IMG/VR virus record: IMGVR_UViG_3300020174_001238 | Location: 1-49,977 of that record | Source: a virus | Strand: one strand, 5' to 3' | DNA: 49,977 nt | Shown here: piece after piece, positions 1 through 8,700 of the stretch | Layout: the number at the start of each line of letters is the position of its first letter | Numbering within the stretch: the stretch's first letter is position 1 | Notes under the pieces: generated by a model | What the model saw: only the letters and a program-made list of their open reading frames with translations | Told to the model about the DNA's origin: nothing | Database searches by the model: none | Program-made: the position numbers and the translations under genes

Positions 1-188
1 TAGCAAAAAAACATGGTATCAATCCAAATTCTTTAAACGCAAAAGATGATGGATTAAAAATAGCAGTAAAATCTATTCAACAATTAGTTCCTATGCTTGA
101 AAAAAGAAAAGTAGATGAACAAACTATTAATGATATAAAAAAATTAGGACAATTTCTATATGATGTATCCGATTCAACCATCGGATAA
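1..188 (+). CDS. C-terminal end of an unidentified protein (partial)
   Basis: An open frame enters from the left edge (first full codon at 3) and ends with TAA at 186-188. It gives about 62 residues of a Lys/Gln-rich, probably helical tail ending in DVSDSTIG. The start lies outside the window. I do not recognise the family. It reads in the same direction as the primase and nuclease genes downstream, from which it is separated by a clear promoter. Confidence 0.6.
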   Translation, partial: AKKHGINPNSLNAKDDGLKIAVKSIQQLVPMLEKRKVDEQTINDIKKLGQFLYDVSDSTIG

Positions 189-220
189 TTTGGATAATTG
201 AAAAATTTTTCGTATATTTG
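189..220 (+). promoter_or_regulatory. Bacteroidota-type housekeeping promoter
   Basis: TTTG at 189-192 and TATATTTG at 213-220 are separated by exactly 20 nt. This matches the established Bacteroidota sigma-ABfr promoter (TTTG around -33, TAnnTTTG around -7). It lies just upstream of the primase start at 236 and begins inside the last codon-plus-UTR of the preceding gene. Transcription would start near 226, leaving a very short leader. The same architecture and spacing recur at 14906-14937. Confidence 0.75.
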
Positions 221-235
221 TTGAAAATTTAATTT

Positions 236-1174
236 ATGCTCTCCGCAAGAAATAAGTTAGTAGTTATAAATGTATTAGATTCTGCTTTAGGTGTTGGTAC
301 ATCAATGAAGGGAAATGAACAAGCACATCATTGTCCTTTTTGTCATCACCATAAGAAGAAACTACAAGTCAATTTAGATTCACAATATTGGCATTGTTGG
401 GTATGTGATTCTAAGGGTAGGAGTATTCAATCCTTACTTTATAAACTAAATGTTGATAAGAGTGAATTAGCAAAGATTCATTCTATCTATGGAGAGTACA
501 AACCAAAACGGAACGAAAGGGAAGTTGAGAAGATAGTACTCAGACTTCCAAAAGAATTTAAATCACTTTATCACAAACCAAAATCAATCAATCCGATTTA
601 TAATCAAGCAATTCATTATCTCAAACAAAGAAGTATTTCTATGGATGAGGTTTTGAAATATAACATTGGTTATTGTGAGGAAGGATTATATAGTGGTAGA
701 GTGATTATTCCATCTTATAATGAAGATGGTGAATTAAACTATTTTATTGCTCGTTCTTTTTACGAAGATGAAAAGATGAAATACAAAAACCCACCCGTTA
801 GTAGGGATGTAATTGTATTTGATAATCAAATCGATTGGAACGAACCCATTACATTAGTAGAAGGTGTATTTGATTCATTCTCAGTAAAAAGAAATGTGAT
901 TCCTATTTTAGGAAAGTTTATTCCAAGAACTTTACAAACTAAAATAAAAGAAAAGGGAGTAAAAGAAATTAATATTTTATTAGATTCAGATGCAGTAGAA
1001 GATTCTACCAAACATGCAAACTACTTTATTAAGAATGGTATAAAGGTAAAGAATGTTATACCTGAAGGTGGTGATGCTGGTGAATTGGGATTTGATAAAA
1101 TAAATAACTTGTTAAAAGAAACCGAAGAAACCGGTTGGGATGATTTAATCCTTTCAAAACTAAATAATATATGA
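236..1174 (+). CDS. DnaG-type DNA primase (zinc finger + TOPRIM)
   Basis: This 312-aa protein probably synthesises RNA primers for phage DNA replication. A zinc ribbon with C33-x2-C36 and C54-x2-C57 lies at the N-terminus, as in the CHC2-type zinc domains of DnaG and T7 gp4. A TOPRIM-like core follows, with the acidic motif VEGVFDS (E209) and LLDSDAVED (D250, D252), the expected metal-binding residues. The protein is short, with no helicase domain, so a separate replicative helicase should lie outside the window. The start ATG at 236 follows a Bacteroidota-type promoter. The stop overlaps the next start (ATGA at 1171-1174), so translation is probably coupled to the recombination nuclease. T4 gp61 is the functional counterpart. 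I infer primase from the domain pair and have not aligned it. Confidence 0.8.
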   Translation: MLSARNKLVVINVLDSALGVGTSMKGNEQAHHCPFCHHHKKKLQVNLDSQYWHCWVCDSKGRSIQSLLYKLNVDKSELAKIHSIYGEYKPKRNEREVEKIVLRLPKEFKSLYHKPKSINPIYNQAIHYLKQRSISMDEVLKYNIGYCEEGLYSGRVIIPSYNEDGELNYFIARSFYEDEKMKYKNPPVSRDVIVFDNQIDWNEPITLVEGVFDSFSVKRNVIPILGKFIPRTLQTKIKEKGVKEINILLDSDAVEDSTKHANYFIKNGIKVKNVIPEGGDAGELGFDKINNLLKETEETGWDDLILSKLNNI

Positions 1175-4100
1175 TAGTAGAAAAAATCTACCATTTAGCA
1201 GATTTACACATTCGTAATTTAAAAAGACATAAGGAGTATAGAGAAGTATTCCAAAAGTTTTTAGATAATGTAGATAGAGATAATATTGAAAACTCCATAA
1301 TCTACTTAGCTGGTGATATTGCACATGCTAAAACCGAAATGAGTCCTGAGTTAATCAGAGAAATCAGTTGGTTCTTAACTGAATGTGCAAATAGAAAACA
1401 TACATTCCTTATTACGGGAAATCACGATTGTAACTTAAATAATAACTATCGATTGGATGTATTGACACCAATCGTTGAAAACTTAGAAAATGACAGAATA
1501 CACTATCTTAGAGATACTGGGACTTACCCTTTTGGTAACATCACTTTTGTTGTTTATTCGATACTCGATAAAAAAGAGAATTGGCCAAAGGCGGAATTGG
1601 TAGAAGGTGAGAATAAAATTTGTTTATTCCACGGACCTGTAAACTTAGCACAAACTGATATTGGATATACCGTATCATCAAACTCTTTTACAACTGATAT
1701 GTTTGAAGGATTTGATATGGTGATGTTGGGTGATATCCATAGGAGACAAACATTAGGTTCACCAACCATTGCATATGCTGGTTCGATGATACAACAAAAT
1801 CACGGAGAAGCATTAGATAAACATGGTTACTTACTTTGGGATGTTGAAAGTAGAACTTTCGAAGAAGTTGATATTCCAAACGATTATGGATTTTACACAT
1901 TAGATGTAAACGATGGTATTGTTCCTAATGTTACCGATATGCCATCTAAACCTCGTTTGAGAGTTAGGATTTCAAATACCGAACCTTCTCAGATTAAAAA
2001 GGCATTAACCCAAATTAAAAAGAAATATAAAGTACAAGAGTTCACTGTTACTCGAATGGATACTTTATCAAAACAAAAAACGGGTAACTTTGATGATAAA
2101 CTTGCAATTGGAAATGTGAGAGATGTAGAGTTCCAAAACGAACTCATCAAAGATTATTTGGAAAGACAGTATTTGGCAGATGAAGAGACTGTTGATAAGA
2201 TACAACAAATCAATAGAGAAATCAACACAAAGTTGGTAGATGATGATGTAACTCCTAATATACAATGGGTGCCAAAACAATTTGAATTTTCTAATATGTT
2301 CTCTTATGGTGAGAATAATTTAATTAGATTTGACAACGCAAAAGGTATGGTAGGTATATTCGCACCTAATGCCTCAGGTAAATCATCTTTATTCGATGCA
2401 CTATCCTTTTGTATATTTGATAAGACAAGTAGAACTTATGTAGCAAAGAATATTCTTAATAATAGAAAGAGTAACTTCTATTGTAAACTGCACTTCCAAA
2501 TAGAAGAAGTGGATTATTACATAGAAAGAAGAGCAAAGTTAATCAATAGAGGGAGAAATCTAAAAGTAGATGTATCCTTTTGGAGAGAAGATGAGAGTGG
2601 TATCCACTCCTTGAATGGAGAGCAAAGGAGGGATACTAACTCCATCATTCAACAATACTTAGGTACATACGAAGATTTCGTTTTAACTACTCTTTCACTT
2701 CAAGGAAATAATGCACTCTTTATTGATAAATCACAATCGGAAAGAAAAGAAATCCTTGCTCAATTTATGGGAGTAGATGTGTTTGATAAATTGTATTCAC
2801 ATGCATCGGATGAGAATAGAGATAACGCTTCTCTAATCCGTAAGTTTAAGCAGGATGATTTTACACAAAAGTTAGCTGATATTGGTGTTGGGTTAAAGGA
2901 GAAAGAAGCTGAGTATAAGTTAAAGGAAATTCAATTGAACGCTTCAAAAGATGAAGTGGAGAAGCACAATCAGAAATTAATCTCTCTCAACGAAAAGATT
3001 GTAAAAGTTAAATCCGACAATTATTCTTTAGACGAGTTAGAAACTAAAAAATCGACTTTAGAAACTTCGTTGACCGACTTGTTATCTCAAAGAGATACAA
3101 CACAATCTAAGATTGATAAGTTTGAAGAAACTCAAATTGGATTAGAAGAAAAGATTGATTCATATGATGAAGATAAAATCGATGAGGGTCTAACCGAATA
3201 TACTGAGGTGGGGAGTGAACTTACATTGATTGAAAACAATATTGAGAAACATCTTATAAAGAGTGAATCCCTTAGTGAGAGGAAACAACATTTGGATTCC
3301 CACAAATACAATGAAGAGTGTGATATTTGTATGGAAAACTCACAAACTATCTTAGAGCAAAAAGAAAAGGTAGATGGTGAATTAGAAACCATTAAATCAG
3401 AACTAAATGATTTGGAAACCAAACATTCGGAGTTAGTATCTAAAAGAAAAGAGTTGGCTCCATTTGAATCGGAATATACAAAGTTGAAAAAACTTAAAGA
3501 AGATGAAAACAATGTAAGTAGAGATATTAACACACTTATCAACAAGTTATCAACATTCGAAACTAAAGAAATCAAAATAAATGGTGAACTTCTTCAAGTT
3601 ACACAACTTATCACCGATTATTTGGAGAATGAAAAGCAAATCCAAAAAAACAAAGAACTCAGAACTGAAATGGTTTCAGTAAGAGCAGAATTGACTTCAT
3701 CAAAAGATGATGTTGATAAATTAAACAAACAACTTCTTAAATTGAATGGTGAAGTTTCATCCCTAACAAATCAAAAGAAAACAATCGAAGATAGAATTGA
3801 AGAAGTAGAAAAGTTAGAGGAGCAATTTGGATTATTTGAATATTACCTAAATGCTTTGGGTAAGGATGGTGTATCTTATGAATTGATTTCTAAAGCTCTT
3901 CCAATGATTGAAGGTGAGGTAAATAACATCTTAGGTCAAATCGTAGAGTTTGGCTTACAATTGGAGATGGATGGAAAGAACATTAACGCTAACATCGTTT
4001 ACGATGACCAGAAATGGAGTTTAGAGATGTGTAGTGGTATGGAGAAGTTCATTAGTGGTTTAGCGATTAGAATCGCTCTAATCAACGTATGTAATCTTCC

Positions 4101-4302
4101 TCGTCCTAACTTCTTAGTAATCGATGAAGGATTTGGAACATTAGATAATGAGAACCTTACATCATTGTATATGTTGTTCGCATATCTGAAAACACAATTT
4201 GATTTTGTGATGATTATATCACATATTGATTCAATGAGAGATGTAGTGGATTCTCTTATGGAAATTAAAAAAGTAAATGGATTCAGTAGTATTAAATTTT
4301 AA
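1171..4302 (+). CDS. Fused Mre11-Rad50 / SbcD-SbcC-type recombination nuclease (T4 gp47+gp46 equivalent)
   Basis: One 1043-aa chain carries both subunits of the DNA-end-processing complex. The nuclease part has the metallophosphoesterase motifs DLH (D11, H13), GD (D49), GNHD (N84, H85), FHG (H154) and GDIH (D188, H190). Most relatives have His where D188 stands. The ATPase part has a Walker A motif PNASGKSS (about 399-406), long coiled coils, a zinc-hook CDIC (C717, C720), an SMC-like signature (MCSGMEKF) and Walker B FLVIDEGFG (981-989). In T4, gp47 and gp46 are separate genes that drive recombination-dependent replication and host DNA breakdown. Here the order is nuclease then ATPase with no stop between them. 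It overlaps the primase stop by 4 nt and precedes a sugar-dehydrogenase gene by 3 nt, indicating one operon. Confidence 0.93.
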   Translation: MIVEKIYHLADLHIRNLKRHKEYREVFQKFLDNVDRDNIENSIIYLAGDIAHAKTEMSPELIREISWFLTECANRKHTFLITGNHDCNLNNNYRLDVLTPIVENLENDRIHYLRDTGTYPFGNITFVVYSILDKKENWPKAELVEGENKICLFHGPVNLAQTDIGYTVSSNSFTTDMFEGFDMVMLGDIHRRQTLGSPTIAYAGSMIQQNHGEALDKHGYLLWDVESRTFEEVDIPNDYGFYTLDVNDGIVPNVTDMPSKPRLRVRISNTEPSQIKKALTQIKKKYKVQEFTVTRMDTLSKQKTGNFDDKLAIGNVRDVEFQNELIKDYLERQYLADEETVDKIQQINREINTKLVDDDVTPNIQWVPKQFEFSNMFSYGENNLIRFDNAKGMVGIFAPNASGKSSLFDALSFCIFDKTSRTYVAKNILNNRKSNFYCKLHFQIEEVDYYIERRAKLINRGRNLKVDVSFWREDESGIHSLNGEQRRDTNSIIQQYLGTYEDFVLTTLSLQGNNALFIDKSQSERKEILAQFMGVDVFDKLYSHASDENRDNASLIRKFKQDDFTQKLADIGVGLKEKEAEYKLKEIQLNASKDEVEKHNQKLISLNEKIVKVKSDNYSLDELETKKSTLETSLTDLLSQRDTTQSKIDKFEETQIGLEEKIDSYDEDKIDEGLTEYTEVGSELTLIENNIEKHLIKSESLSERKQHLDSHKYNEECDICMENSQTILEQKEKVDGELETIKSELNDLETKHSELVSKRKELAPFESEYTKLKKLKEDENNVSRDINTLINKLSTFETKEIKINGELLQVTQLITDYLENEKQIQKNKELRTEMVSVRAELTSSKDDVDKLNKQLLKLNGEVSSLTNQKKTIEDRIEEVEKLEEQFGLFEYYLNALGKDGVSYELISKALPMIEGEVNNILGQIVEFGLQLEMDGKNINANIVYDDQKWSLEMCSGMEKFISGLAIRIALINVCNLPRPNFLVIDEGFGTLDNENLTSLYMLFAYLKTQFDFVMIISHIDSMRDVVDSLMEIKKVNGFSSIKF

Positions 4303-4305
4303 TAA

Positions 4306-5124
4306 ATGAAAATAGGAATTGTTGGACAGGGTTTTGTGGGTAATGCGGTGTATCAGAAATTCAAAGAGTATTATGATGTACTTACTTATGATTTAGATGA
4401 AACTAAATGTAATTCAATCTTAGAAGAAGTTGCTAAATGTGATTATGTATTCACTTGCTTACCAACTCCAATGAATGGGGATGGTAGTTGTAATACCAAT
4501 ATTGTAGAAGGTGTAATCAAACAAATTGATGAGATTGGTAAAACGAAGGGTATTGTGGTTAAATCAACTATTGTACCCGGTACTACTCAAAAATGGAATG
4601 ATGAATATAAAACAAACATCGTATTCAATCCAGAATTCCTTACTGAAAGAAATGCGGTTAAAGATTACGAAAATCAAAACCGAATTATATTAGGAGGACC
4701 AAGACCAACAACTACTCATCTGAAAAGAATATTTTCAAAAGTATTTCCAAGTGCATATATAATAAAAACTGATTCAACTCATGCTGAAATGGTAAAGTAT
4801 TTAACAAATACATTTCTTTCAACTAAAGTATCTTTTGCAAATGAGATATATCAAATTTGTAAAGGTTTAGATATCGATTATGATAAAGTAGTAGAATATG
4901 CAACCCACGATGAAAGATTGGGTAAATCACATTGGAACGTACCGGGTCATGATGGTGATTTTGGTTTTGGTGGACATTGTTTCCCCAAAGATTTATCAGC
5001 ACTTTTAAGATTAGCAGAAGATTTGAATGTGGTTGATAATGTACTCAGTGCAGTAGAACAAACTAATTACTCAGTTAGAAAGAATAGAGATTGGGAAAAG
5101 ATGAAAGGGAGAGCAGTTATTTAG
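4306..5124 (+). CDS. UDP-glucose/GDP-mannose dehydrogenase-like protein, truncated form
   Basis: This 272-aa protein has the N-terminal Rossmann motif GIVGQGFVG (residues 4-12) and the central domain of nucleotide-sugar 6-dehydrogenases. The central domain includes the E-x-x-K-Y-x-x-N segment (EMVKYLTN, K164) and the catalytic cysteine in GFGGHCFPKD (C225). Family members oxidise UDP-glucose or GDP-mannose to the uronic acid with two NAD. Full-length enzymes have roughly 400 residues. The C-terminal nucleotide-sugar-binding domain is absent here, so substrate binding or activity may be altered. It follows the recombination nuclease by 3 nt and ends overlapping an opposing gene. A role in supplying uronic acids for surface or virion glycans is inferred from the glycosyltransferases elsewhere in the window. 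Confidence 0.85.
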   Translation: MKIGIVGQGFVGNAVYQKFKEYYDVLTYDLDETKCNSILEEVAKCDYVFTCLPTPMNGDGSCNTNIVEGVIKQIDEIGKTKGIVVKSTIVPGTTQKWNDEYKTNIVFNPEFLTERNAVKDYENQNRIILGGPRPTTTHLKRIFSKVFPSAYIIKTDSTHAEMVKYLTNTFLSTKVSFANEIYQICKGLDIDYDKVVEYATHDERLGKSHWNVPGHDGDFGFGGHCFPKDLSALLRLAEDLNVVDNVLSAVEQTNYSVRKNRDWEKMKGRAVI

Positions 5125-5287
5125 TTTTAAGAACATTAGTAGGAAGTGGTTTCGCATTTGGTGAAACCTTTTCTTTTATGAGAGATTCTACCAACCCATT
5201 CATTTTATATCCTTTATCCTTACAAAAGGACTTTAATAATTGATGAACTTCGGCATCAATTTGTAACATTGCATATTTTTTATTCAT
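5117..5287 (-). CDS. Small ribbon-helix-helix-like DNA-binding protein
   Basis: The protein is about 56 aa from the ATG at 5287. An alternative in-frame ATG at 5299 would add MDKI. I prefer 5287 because it forms an ATGA overlap with the stop of the upstream gene. The sequence KYAMLQIDAEVHQLLKSF followed by KGYKMNGLVESLIKE fits an Arc/CopG-like layout: a short strand, helix, turn, helix. The expected role is a dimeric transcriptional repressor, but no target is visible. The last 8 nt overlap the end of the convergent dehydrogenase gene. The call rests on pattern only. Confidence 0.6.
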   Translation of the reverse strand: MNKKYAMLQIDAEVHQLLKSFCKDKGYKMNGLVESLIKEKVSPNAKPLPTNVLKTK

Positions 5288-5679
5288 AATTTTATCCATT
5301 TTCTTTCACTGTTAAGTGTGAATGAACCAATGTGTTCTCTATTCCACATAGTTGGTTCAATAAGTGATAAAAACATTTCACCACTATCACCTATGTACAA
5401 ATAATAGGTTTCACCAATAACAGGTTCAAAATTAAATTTAGATTTGTAAACTAAATCATTCCATTGATATTCTTCAACCAATTTTTGATACTCTTCTTTA
5501 AGTTCATTAAACTTAGCTGAAAATTGTTTGTTAACTTTATTAACACTTACACCCTTCCAAACTGCTATATTTTCTACCTTAATTGATGGTGCCCCAACAT
5601 TACTACCATATGGTAAAATATTGGCATTGAACCCATCCTTTTCATCATATACAATGTTATCTGGGTATTTTTTCTTCAT
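5284..5679 (-). CDS. DUF2452-like protein of flavobacterial type
   Basis: The protein is 131 aa. The opening (PDNIVYDEKDGFNANILPYG), the middle (KFNFEPVIGETYYLY) and the end (LSLIEPTMW, EHIGSFTLNSERKW) resemble the DUF2452 family, which I know mainly from Bacteroidota genomes. The function is unknown. There is no signal peptide and no membrane segment. It is the first gene of a two-gene reverse-strand operon, with the small RHH-like gene overlapping it by an ATGA. It sits between the rightward early block and the rightward fibre gene, which makes it a candidate host-derived accessory gene. Its promoter should lie in 5680-5769 on the minus strand, but I saw no clear TTTG/TAnnTTTG pair there. 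Confidence 0.75.
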   Translation of the reverse strand: MKKKYPDNIVYDEKDGFNANILPYGSNVGAPSIKVENIAVWKGVSVNKVNKQFSAKFNELKEEYQKLVEEYQWNDLVYKSKFNFEPVIGETYYLYIGDSGEMFLSLIEPTMWNREHIGSFTLNSERKWIKL

Positions 5680-5736
5680 TCTTTAGAACTCTTTAGTTTT
5701 CTTTAGAATAAATACTAAAAATAAAATTTATTAAAT

Positions 5737-5745
5737 ACTTATATA
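5737..5745 (+). promoter_or_regulatory. Candidate phage late promoter element (ACTTATATA variant)
   Basis: ACTTATATA lies 24 nt before the ATG of the giant fibre gene. Closely related elements precede the genes at 14629, 19481, 19895, 23087, 26035, 28739, 34314 and 37251. The recurrence ahead of late genes, not a match to a known consensus, supports the call. Confidence 0.5.
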
Positions 5746-5769
5746 GGAATAACAAAGAAACTTTAGTTA

Positions 5770-8700
5770 ATGGCCAGAATTAAAAAGTATTCACCTGAAC
5801 AAAATTTATCATCGTTTCAAACTTTAATAGTAGATGAAAATCCCAATTCGGATTATTTTAGAATTACCGAATTTAAAGATACATTTACTGGTGGTAAAAA
5901 TGGATTCCTAATAGAGGGTTCAGAATATCTAAAAGAATCTACTGAAATAAAAATTGAGATTTTAGATGTTAATGGAGAACCAATATATTATGAACCAGGT
6001 AATGGAATCCCAGAATACTATGAAGGTATATCAAAGTTAATAGCTGTTTATATCTATGAAGATACTCCAATCGGATTGGGTAAGATTACTATTTTGGGTG
6101 AACTAAAGGAGTATGATGATAATGGTGTAAAAAGACAAATTCCATCAGATTGGCGAGGTGCTTATAATGTTAAATGGGAAAGAACTTTTCAGATTAATAA
6201 AAATCTATCAAACGAAGATAGGGTAAGATTTTATCGTAGACCTAAGGTGGGTATTGATGAGATAGTTAAACCAATATTTAACAAAACCCCACAAACAATT
6301 ACTCAAACTGGGCAAGTAGATGGTTTACCTTTAATCCCAACCGAAAATACTCAACTATCTAATTTTTCTTTACCAACATCATATAGATTAAAAATCACAG
6401 ATGATACATATTGGACCGGTTCTGCGGTTGGTCAACAAATAGAATTTAGTGGACTAAACTATTCACCAACCATTACTGATATTGTCAACAAAGATGAAGT
6501 ATTAGTATCTCCACCATATTCTGAATCGGATTTAGTTAAACCATTTTCATCTCAAAATTATTCGGTATCATTTCCATATGTTGAGGGGGCAGTTGATTTA
6601 GCAACCGCTTTAACTGGTTCATTTGCTAAAATTAACATCACCAATATGAAAACATTTGTTGGTGATGCCGCTAGGGTTAAGGTGTTTAGAAAATCGGTAT
6701 CCCAATTAACTGATTATGAGTTCGTACAAGAAATACAATTAGAATCAAACGAATTGTTGAGAGATTTAGAAAGTGTTGAATCAACGGAAACTTTCTATGG
6801 TAATCTAAGTCAAAACTACATTAATAATTATTGGTTAACATCATCAAATGATTTAGTAACTACATTTAATCAAGATTTTTTATACAATTCTGTTGAACTT
6901 GATAATGGGGCATCTACTCCACAATATTTTTATACATCTCAATCATTGGGTATAACCAATGGTGTTGAATATAATTTATCGTTTAATGTTAGAAAAAGAA
7001 CAAACATCTCAGCCGATGATTATTTAAAAGTTTATCTAAGTGGTTCGTTTGGAAATACAACTGTAGCACAAACAATTACAAATATAGGTAGTTCGAATGA
7101 ATTATTACAAAAAACTTTAGTAAATGAAAATATAATTGCAGATAATATATCTGGTTCACAATTATATTTTGAAGTAAAAGGTAATGATTGGTTAATTAAT
7201 AATATTTCATTAAGAGCAGCAGAAGAAACTTCTTTTTCTCCCGATGAAATTACATTTATACAAAGTGTACCAAAAACATTAGCTGAAGAAACATTTGATT
7301 TTCGTTTTGAATTTTATGATATAAATAATAATTACATACCTGTATTAGTTGAAGAAACAAAAACATTCACAGGTGGTAACTTAAACTTATTTACAAAAGA
7401 ATTAATTCTTACACCAAATCAATTATATTTTGCATTTGATTCAGCATCGGCACCTGCAAATCCATTACCTCCATTAAACATTTTTATTGATGTTGAAAAA
7501 AGAGTAATAACTGGTTCGGTAACATTTACATCTGGTGCATATGATGAGTTTGGAAATTTATTATCATCATCACAATATAATGGTGGGGTATTTCCTGGTC
7601 TATTAACGGACAGAGATAAAGATATTGTAAAATTAAATGTATCTGATTATACTGGTTCAAGAGATGATATTACAGTTCAATATATTGAATATACTGGTGA
7701 GGTTGAGGGTGTAACCGATTCATTCGTAATCACTAGAGTTCAAGATGGTAAGGGTGGTGTAAACTTTGAGATTAGGCCTTACAGAGGTACAATTATCAAA
7801 AACAAAGATGATAAAGAATTAGAAATTCAAGCAATTCGTATTGATGGTATTAATGAAATTATTCTTAAAGATAATTTACCACAAACTGGATTTTCCGATG
7901 CAAAACTTAGAGTCCTTTCATCATCAATAGATGAAGTAACATTGGAAGAAAGTGGTTCTTATATACTTCTTTCAGAGGCATCATCTACTAAATTTATTAA
8001 AGGATTAAACGCTGGTTTAACTGGTAGTGGTGAAATTGATTATAACGCAAGATTTAATAGAGATTCTATTGATAATGAATTGACCGTATTCTTAATGGAT
8101 GGTGAAACTTCTCAATCAATTCTTACATCAATTATTCTTACCGATTTACAAGATGGTTTAGATAGTGGGTTTGTAACATTTGATGCAGATGTATTTACTA
8201 TTAATCCAAGAACACAAACTCAATTTACTCCGCAATTTAGTAGTGTAACGGGTTCTTTTTATAAGAGGGGTACTAAAGCAAATCCAGTATCAGCATCGAT
8301 TGAGATATTCCCATCGATGTCAATCAATAAAGATTTTGTTCCTGAATACTGGATGTATTTTGTATCTCATTCTAAAGATGAAAGTATTGAGGTAACGGCA
8401 TATGATGAGAATGGATTCTATTCACCACATGGTGAGTTGGGTTCATATATTGGGTTACCTGCTTCACAAAGCAAACAACTATTGGTAAACTTTACTTACA
8501 CAGAACCAGTAACTTCTGCATCGGTTCAAGTTGACCATATTTTCACCATTGTACCTGAAGGTAAGCCGGGTGATGAAACTGTATTGTTTGAAGTTAACCC
8601 TCAGACTGTAAATCTAAAATCGGATAGTAGAGGTAATGTCAATGATTTTAAACAATCTATAACTGATATTAGTTTAAGACAGGGTTCAAGACGATTAATA

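Noticed and set aside
3132-3575. A 147-codon minus-strand frame in the coiled-coil region of the nuclease-ATPase fusion
   Set aside because: It is Ser/Leu-rich, complementary to Glu/Lys-rich coiled-coil codons, a typical shadow frame.
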